A DNA stretch of 64,000 bases from Calonectria ilicicola. Taxonomy: Eukaryota; Ascomycota; Sordariomycetes; Hypocreales; Nectriaceae. The translations under genes were made by a program, and so were the position numbers. The DNA is taken from assembly GCA_020809705.1 (NCBI GenBank), contig CP085827.1, forward strand, positions 434,001-498,000, given 5' to 3'. The notes beneath the pieces are model-generated. The model saw only the letters and a program-made list of their open reading frames with translations. It ran no database searches and was not told the DNA's origin. Positions 56,801 through 64,000 of the stretch are shown here, one piece after another. Position 1 is the stretch's first letter, and every line of letters begins with the position of its first letter.

Positions 56801-59800
56801 CTTATAAATATATTCTTTATATTCTTCTTTATTTTTAAAGAAAATAAAAATATTATCTAGATAATAGATAATAAAGATATTTAAGTATTTTTATAATATA
56901 TTAATTATTATTTACTAAAATAATATTAGTGCATTTATAAGTCCAAAAGGCATAACTAGGTATTCAAATAGTCTAAACTTAGTTTAGAAAGTAGTTTTCT
57001 ATTTATATCCTTCTTTAATATAAATAAGATTATATACTCCTTTAAGATCTAATATAATAAAGATATTAGCTTCATGAAGGCAATCCTTTATTTTATTAAT
57101 CAATAGTAGTGGAATACAATCTTTAATAGTAATATTATTAAGCTATTAGTAGTCTATAATAAGATATAATTTCCTGTTTTTCTTAGGTATAAATATAATA
57201 AGATAATTAGCTTTAGAGTTTAAAATATAGATATATCCCTTTTTAAGTATATCTTAGATATATTCCTTTAAAATATTAAACTTGATTTAATTAAAATTAT
57301 AAATAAAGTAAAATCAGGTATTAGATCTATCTTTAAAAATAATTTTATAATCCTACTAGCTAAACTTAGATAGTCTAGTATCTAGTTCTTTTATAAAGAG
57401 CTTTTTATAGATTTAGTACTATAAAGGTATATTATATAGTCTATCTATTTTTACTTTAGCTTTTATTTCTTTAAGACTTTTATTAATTTATTAGAACTAT
57501 ATTCTAAAGTAGATGATTGTTTATTATCTTTATCTTTTCTAATTATTCTTATATTTATATTTTATTCTTTTAGGTAATAAAGATTCTTTTTTGTTTATGC
57601 CTCCTGCTTGGTTAGGGCTAGAAGTTCAAGATCTCTTATTATATTTTATAAAAATATTATTAACTATATTATACTCCTTAGGTATTTATACTTGGCTAAT
57701 ATATTAATAGATATTAGGATTATATTAATATAATTATAAGTATCTTAAGACTAGATTATATTATCTAATATTAATAATATTAAAGATTATTCTTTAATTC
57801 TTTCCTTTAATAAAGACTTTTAAATAATCAATCTTCTTATTTATAATATTATTATTATATTTAAAAGGTATTCCTTCTATATTAATAATTTTATATAAAT
57901 TAACTTTTATTATCTATAGTAACTAAAGTTTATTAACTACTTAAGGATTTATATAATTTTGCTTAGCTCCACTATCTATCATAGCATTATACCACTTTCC
58001 TTTAATCCTTACTTTTATTTCTAATTATTATTAAGATTGCTTTTTAATTATAAAGTATAGAGCTTTTTTAAAAGTTCTTTTAGTAACTTTAAAGATCATT
58101 ACCCTAGCTGCTCCTACTACTCTTCTATAAGGGGCTCTGCTTATTTTTTAATTTTATTTAGTACTAGGCTATTATTTTATTTATTATATAAATATTATAT
58201 TTAGGGTCTTAACATTCATTCTAAAGTAGCTTATTATAATTAAAGAATTTAAACTTACCTAGTTTTAATATAATAAATTAATAGTAAAGGTTTCTTTCTA
58301 TTACTTTATATTAATTAAAGTATTTTCTATAAATATAGTAAATAATTATATCTTCTATCTTAATAGGGAAGTATACTATATATTACTTTTATTCTATATA
58401 TTAAAGGTAATTGTAATTATAATAGCTTACTTATAAAATATTCTTATATTCTTTATATACTATATTTAGTTTAAGGTTATTTTTTTTATATTAGATAGAT
58501 TAGGGGTTATGGTTTCTTAATTACCATTTATTTTATATAAGTAGGAAGACTTTGTCTCTATCTTACAAGGGTTCTTTAACTTATTGGGCTATTCTTTTAA
58601 TACTAATTATCCATTTTCTATTTCTATTTTTATTATAAGTGTAGGTATTCTACTATGCTGGTGCTTTATTAGTATATATATTTAGAATAGATATAGGGAT
58701 TTCTATCTTCTTAGCTTATTCTAATTATTTGTGGGGAAGGTAGGATTGGCCTTCTTGTTAGATTGATTATACTTTTCAGATAGCTTTATTGATTTCTTAT
58801 TGTAGAGTGAGTTTTATCTTATATAATTTATGGTTTTCTGTATATTACTTAATTATAGTGGTTAGTTTATATTTCTTAATAATAGTAAGAATAACTTTTC
58901 CTATAATATTCTCTTTTCCTTCTAGTACTAAAGTCTATTAAGTTTTTATAGTATTAAGTTATTTCTATCCTTCTAGTATAGATTTAAATTAATTTCCTAT
59001 TTTTGAGGAGTAACATTCAAAGGATTTATATTTTTTTTCTGTAGTTAAAGTAGGTAATCTTACTTTTATTATACCCCTGGGTGGTGCTAAGTTCTATTGG
59101 TCCTAAATGAGTCTTATATACGGTGTTTTGTTATTTATTCTAGGTTTTTCCTTTATTTAGGATATATAGGTTTTTATTATTTTAGATATATTTTTTATAT
59201 TAATTAAATTATTTTTTATTAATCTTAATAATACTTTTAATATATTTTAAAAGTTTTTTTAATTGGTTTTCCTTATAGATTTTATTCTTAACTTTACTCT
59301 TTAAGCCTTTATAATAAAGTTCTATTAGTATATTATTATCCTAGGCTATTTATATTATAATTCTTTTAAACTTAGTTAAATACTAATTATAGGATTTTAT
59401 TTATTTAAATTTATATAATTAGTTTATAATTTATTATTCTATATTAATTATATTAAAATTATCTTTAATAATAATTTCAAAATATTCTTAATCTCTAAAG
59501 ATCTCTTAGATCTTTTCATTTTAGTTAATATTATCCTTATTTTCCAAATAATCTCTTATAATAGATTTAAACCATACTTTTATATCTTCTTAAAAGAGGG
59601 TTTTAGTATATAATACCTAGGCTTCGGGGTTATAAATCGCATTAGGAAGAAGCAAAAGTATCCCTTTATTTAGGTGAGGAAGGGGATTATATTGGCAGCC
59701 TTTCCTAGGAAGGGTTCTAGGACCGGGGGTCTTAGAATTTTATTAATATCTTTACCCTTATTTCTTTTAATTATAGTGGTTCTGGCTTTTTCTGCTTTAA

Positions 59801-59956
59801 GTTGTGCTTGTATATTTGTGAGTTTCTTTTTGATTTATTGTAGTTCTATAGTTAATTTAGTATTGCTAGGAGAAGTAATGGTGGTAGGGTTCTTTCTAGA
59901 TATTATTATTGCTTAATTATTGATATAGGTAATTAATTAAATAAGAGCTTTTAATA

Positions 59957-60351
59957 TATAATGATTTAATTAATTCCTAACTTAATAAACTAATTAAAAT
60001 AAAGGGTTTATTATTAGTAGGATAATTAGGTATATTATAGTAAATAAAGTAATAGAAGTATTATATTAGGTAATAATTAATTACAATTAAAATAACTAAA
60101 TTATATTAAAAGCTAGTTAATATTGGCCATAAGGGCAGATTCTAACCTATCTATATACTATTATTATAATAGGCGCTCACTATATTAGTTCTATCTAAGT
60201 GTTGGTAATCAAGTAGGTGATTATAGGGTGATCACCAATATTATAGGTAATTGCAAATAAGCGCTTTTTTATTAGTTGGTGTGGGGCTATAGGGTAGGTA
60301 GGTATTAGTTCTGCCATCGTAGACCGCCTAGGCGTGTCATGGGTCATAACA
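59957..60351 (-). repeat. 5' LTR of inverted Gypsy element 3
   Basis: On the plus strand it starts in a decayed TATAATGATTT and ends intact in GGGTCATAACA. The part nearest 60351 (CCGCCTAGGCGTGTCATGGG) is spared. Its length equals the other LTR exactly. Confidence 0.85.
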
Positions 60352-63300
60352 ATATAATTATTTATTATATTTATAGAAAATACTTTAATTAATATAAAGT
60401 AATAGGAAAAAACCCCTACTACTAGTTTATTATATTAGAACTAGGTAAACCTAAGTTCTTTAATTATAGTAAACTATCCTAGAATAAATATTAAGATCTT
60501 AAATATAATATTTATATAATAGATAAAGTAATAGCCTAGTATTAAATAAAACTAAAAAACAAATAGAGCCTTTTATAAAAGAGCAGTAGAAGTAGCTAGA
60601 GCAATAACCTCTAGAATTACTAAAAGAACTTTTTAAAAAGCTCTATACTCTATAACTAAAGAGCAACCCTAATAATAATTAGAAATAGAAATAAGGATTA
60701 AAAAGAAATAATGTAATACTATAGTAAATAGTAGAGCTAAGCAAAACTATATAAATCCTTAAGTAGTTAATAAATTTCAGCTATTATAAATAATAAAAAT
60801 TAACCTATATAAAATTATTAATATAAAAAAGATACCCTTTAGATATAATAATAGTATTATAAATAAGAAGATTAATTACCTAAAAGTCTTTATTAAAGGA
60901 AAGAATCAAGGAATAATCTTTAATATTATTAATATTAGATAATATAACCTAGTTTTAGGGTACCTATAGTTATACCAATATAATCTTAATATCTATTAAT
61001 ATACTAACTAGGTATAAATATCTAAGAAGTATAATATAGCTAATAATATTTTTATAAAATATAATAAAAGATCTTAAACTTCTAGCTTTAACTAAGTAAA
61101 AGATATAAATAAAGGAGAATCTTTATTATTTAAAGGAATAAAATATAAATATAAAAATAATTAAAAAAAATAAAAATAATAAATAATTACTTACCTTAGA
61201 ATATAATTTTAATAAATTAATAAAAATCTTAAAGAAATAAAAACTAAAGTAAAAATAAATAGATTATATAATATACTTTTATAATATTAAATCTATAAAA
61301 AGCTCTTTATAAAAGAACTAGATATTAAACTACTTAAGTTTAGCTAGTAGGATTATAAAATTATTCTTAAAGATAGATCTAATATCTGATTTTACCTTAT
61401 TTATAATCTTAATTAAATTAAATTTAATATCTTAAAGGAATATATCTAAGATATACTTAAAAAAGGATATATCTATATTTTAAACTTTAAAGCTGATTAC
61501 TTTATTATATTTATATTTAAGAAAAATAAAAAGTTATGCCTTATTGTGGATTACTAATAGCTTAATAATATTATTATTAAAGATTATACTCTATTATTAT
61601 TAATTAATAAAATAAAAGATTATCTTTATAAAGCTAATATCTTTATTATATTAGATCTTAAAGAAATATATAATCTTATTTATATTAAAGAAGGATATAA
61701 ATAGAAAACTACTTTTTAAATAAAATTTAGATTATTTAAATATCTAGTTATACCTTTTAGATTTATAAATATATTAATATTATTTTAATAGATAATAATT
61801 AATATATTATAAGAACACTTAAATATCTTTATTATCTACTATCTAGATAATATCCTTATCTTCTTCAAAAATAAAGAAGAATATAAAGAATATATTTATA
61901 AGATCTTAAAAGCCCTCTAAGATACCAAATTTTTAATTAAATTAAAAAAAGTAAGTTCTATACCTAAGAAGTAGAATTTCTAGGATATATTATTAGCCTT
62001 AATAAAATTCATATAGACCTAAAGAAAGTTATTATAATAAAAGATTAAAAGGAACTTACTAATATAAAGGAAATATAAGCTTTCTTTAGATTTATTAACT
62101 ATTACTAAAGATTTATTAAGAGATTTAGTAAAATCACCTTAAATATAATAGAACTAATTAAAAAAGGAATTACCTTTTAATAAGAAAATAAAGTATAATA
62201 ATCATTTAAAGTTATAAAAAATGCTATTTTAGAAGAACCTATTCTTGTAATGTTCAATCCTAATAAGCTTATAAAGCTAGAAATCAATATATTAGACTTC
62301 GCCCTAGAGGCCTAGATTGGATAATAAGATGAATAAGGAAATCTATATCCTATAGCATTCTACTTATATAAATTATATAGCCTTAAGTTAAATTACTTTA
62401 TCTATAATAAAGAATTCCTTATTATTATTAATATTTTTAAAGAATTCTAATAATATCTTTTAAAAAATAATTATAAAATTATAATATATATTAACTATAA
62501 AAATATTACTTATTTTATAATTATTTAAAAACTTAGTAGAAGATAATTATAATATATAGAATATTTATCCAAATTTAATTATTAAATTATTTATATTAAA
62601 GGAACTAAGAATAACTATACTAATACAATTAACTACTAATCTAATTATAATACAAAAAAACCAAAAATATAAAAAAAACTATTAATCTATAATACCAATA
62701 GAGAACTAGAATAAGCCCTAATTAATAAAATAATAATAAAAATAAAGAAAATAATTACTATTATAAGAGTAAGAGAATTATTATATGTAACTAGAACTAT
62801 TACTATAGAAATACTAATATAATAAGTAGAATAGAATAATCTACTACTAAGAAAAATCAAAGAATATAATCTAGCACTTCTAGAAGAAGAAAAAATAAAC
62901 TATCTATAAGTATTAGAAAAATACTAAATGGAGTTAATAAAGAACATTCACAAACACCCCTTATATAGCTATAAAGGTATTAATAAAACCCTTAAATAAG
63001 TTAAATAGACATTTTCCTTTAATAAGATAAAAAAGAAAATTAAATAAATATATAAAGAATATAACCTATATTAACACTTTAAAAACCAAGATATAAACTA
63101 TACAGATTATTATAACTATCCCCTATTATATAATAACCATAGGACTTAATCATAATAGACTTTATTACCAATCTCCTCTTATTAGTAGACCTTATTATAG
63201 AAGTATATTATAATAGTATTTTTATTATTATTGATTGCTTTATAAAAGTAATATATTATCTTTTTTATAATAAAGTAATAAAAGAAGAATAATTTATTTA

Positions 63301-64000
63301 TTTTTTCTTTTAAAATATAATCGCTATATATAAACTATTAATTGAAATTATTTTAGATAGAGAATAACTATTTATATCTAAGTTTTAATAAAGCTTAATA
63401 TTCTTAATAGGATTAAACTATAAACTAAGCATAGCCTTCTACCCTTAAATAAATAGATAAACCGAATACTAAAATTAAGAAATTAAGTAATATCTATAAT
63501 ACTATATTAATTATAAGTAAATTAATTAAATAGAAAAATTACTTATTATATAATTAATATATAATATATTCTATAATTATAATATTAAAATAATATTAAT
63601 AAAAACTAATTTTAGCTTTATATTGAATACTTATTAAGCCCTCTTAGAAAGTATAATCTAAGTAAAAGTAATAATTAAGTTAAATAATCTAAGAAAATTA
63701 TATAAAGAAATAAAGATAGAACTTAAGTTTATCTATAATATAATAAAAAGATATTATAATTTAAAAAGGCTAAAAGAATTATCCTTCTTAAAGGAAGATA
63801 TAGTCTACCTAGTAATAAAAAATCTTATAATAAAAAAATAAAATAAAAAAATCAACTTTATATAAATAGGACTATATCTAATTAAAAGAAAAATATTAGA
63901 AAATAACTATAAGCTTAATCTTCTAGATAATATTAAGGTTCACTCTATCTTCCATATCTTACTACTAGAATCTGGCAATAGTATTTAAGTAGATATAAGA

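Larger units (their letters stand above)
53453..60351 (-). mobile_element. Chromodomain Gypsy element 3, inverted, nested in element 2
   Basis: 6,899 bp, with LTRs 53453-53847 and 59957-60351 (both 395 bp) and a flanking target duplication ATATA (53448-53452 and 60352-60356). On the minus strand: Gag from about 59.9 kb (IELQ..IKKKLTNIQAQLKAEK text, coiled-coil-like), RT with YLDNIF near 56.85 kb, RNase H 56.5-56.1 kb, integrase 55.7-55.0 kb, and a chromodomain KGYKETT then stop EPIKYL near 54.57 kb. The host element continues on both sides exactly as in element 1. RIP-like stops occur throughout. Confidence 0.9.
51449..64000 (+). mobile_element. Chromodomain Gypsy element 2, interrupted and cut by the window end
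   Basis: 5' LTR 51449-51839, Gag region 51.89-52.62 kb, then element 3 interrupts at 53452/60352. It resumes with protease-like and RT regions (61.4-61.9 kb; the catalytic box reads YLDNIL near 61836), RNase H (62.23-62.6 kb) and integrase (62.9-63.9 kb). The sequence runs parallel to element 1 throughout. The chromodomain and 3' LTR should lie beyond 64000. All reading frames carry many stops. Confidence 0.85.

Overview
The window looks like nuclear DNA of a filamentous ascomycete (Pezizomycotina). The reasons are short GT..AG introns of about 50-90 bp with fungal branch sites, fungal protein families (MFS transporter, APH-like kinase fold, wax-synthase-type acyltransferase), fungal Helitrons, chromodomain Gypsy retrotransposons, and repeats rewritten by C-to-T and G-to-A transitions, the signature of repeat-induced point mutation (RIP). 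The species cannot be named from the sequence.

Layout. (1) 1-16.5 kb has ordinary base composition and few genes: an eroded MFS transporter (499-2151), an unrecognised 187-aa ORF (6284-6847), an apparently intact APH-fold protein (7642-8820, minus), a large broken secreted Gly/Ser/Asp-rich repeat protein (11560-14873) and a frameshifted membrane-bound O-acyltransferase (15132-16590, minus). (2) 16.5-39.5 kb holds two related but diverged Helitron-type elements head to tail. Each has the same plan: a leftward accessory gene with one conserved intron, a divergent intergenic region, then a very long rightward Rep-helicase gene (N-terminal region, DUF6570-like region, HUH Rep domain, PIF1-type helicase). 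Rep-helicase is broken in both copies. The accessory gene is intact in copy 1 and broken in copy 2. Related terminal sequences ending in a TCTTTCG/CGAAAGA hairpin lie at 16541-16705 (inverted), 28993-29178 and 39301-39463. (3) 39.5-64 kb is an extremely A/T-dominated, RIP-like block. It holds one complete chromodomain Gypsy element (39990-47028), a degraded stretch with a roughly 106-bp tandem repeat (47029-51448), and a second Gypsy element (51449 to beyond the window end). A third, inverted Gypsy element (53453-60351) is inserted into that second one with a clean 5-bp target duplication.

How the parts relate. The Helitron insertion abuts the 5' end of the acyltransferase gene, and the apparent first codons of that ORF lie inside the Helitron terminal repeat. 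Nonsense changes in the secreted repeat protein and in both Rep-helicase genes are mostly CAA/CAG to TAA/TAG, so RIP-like mutation probably spread through the whole neighbourhood. The best candidate for an under-described system is the Helitron pair: a conserved divergent accessory protein with a possible OB-fold, exchangeable N-terminal modules (a zinc-ribbon array in copy 1, AT-hooks in copy 2), intron gain or loss between copies, and inverted terminal sequences that a classical Helitron should not have.
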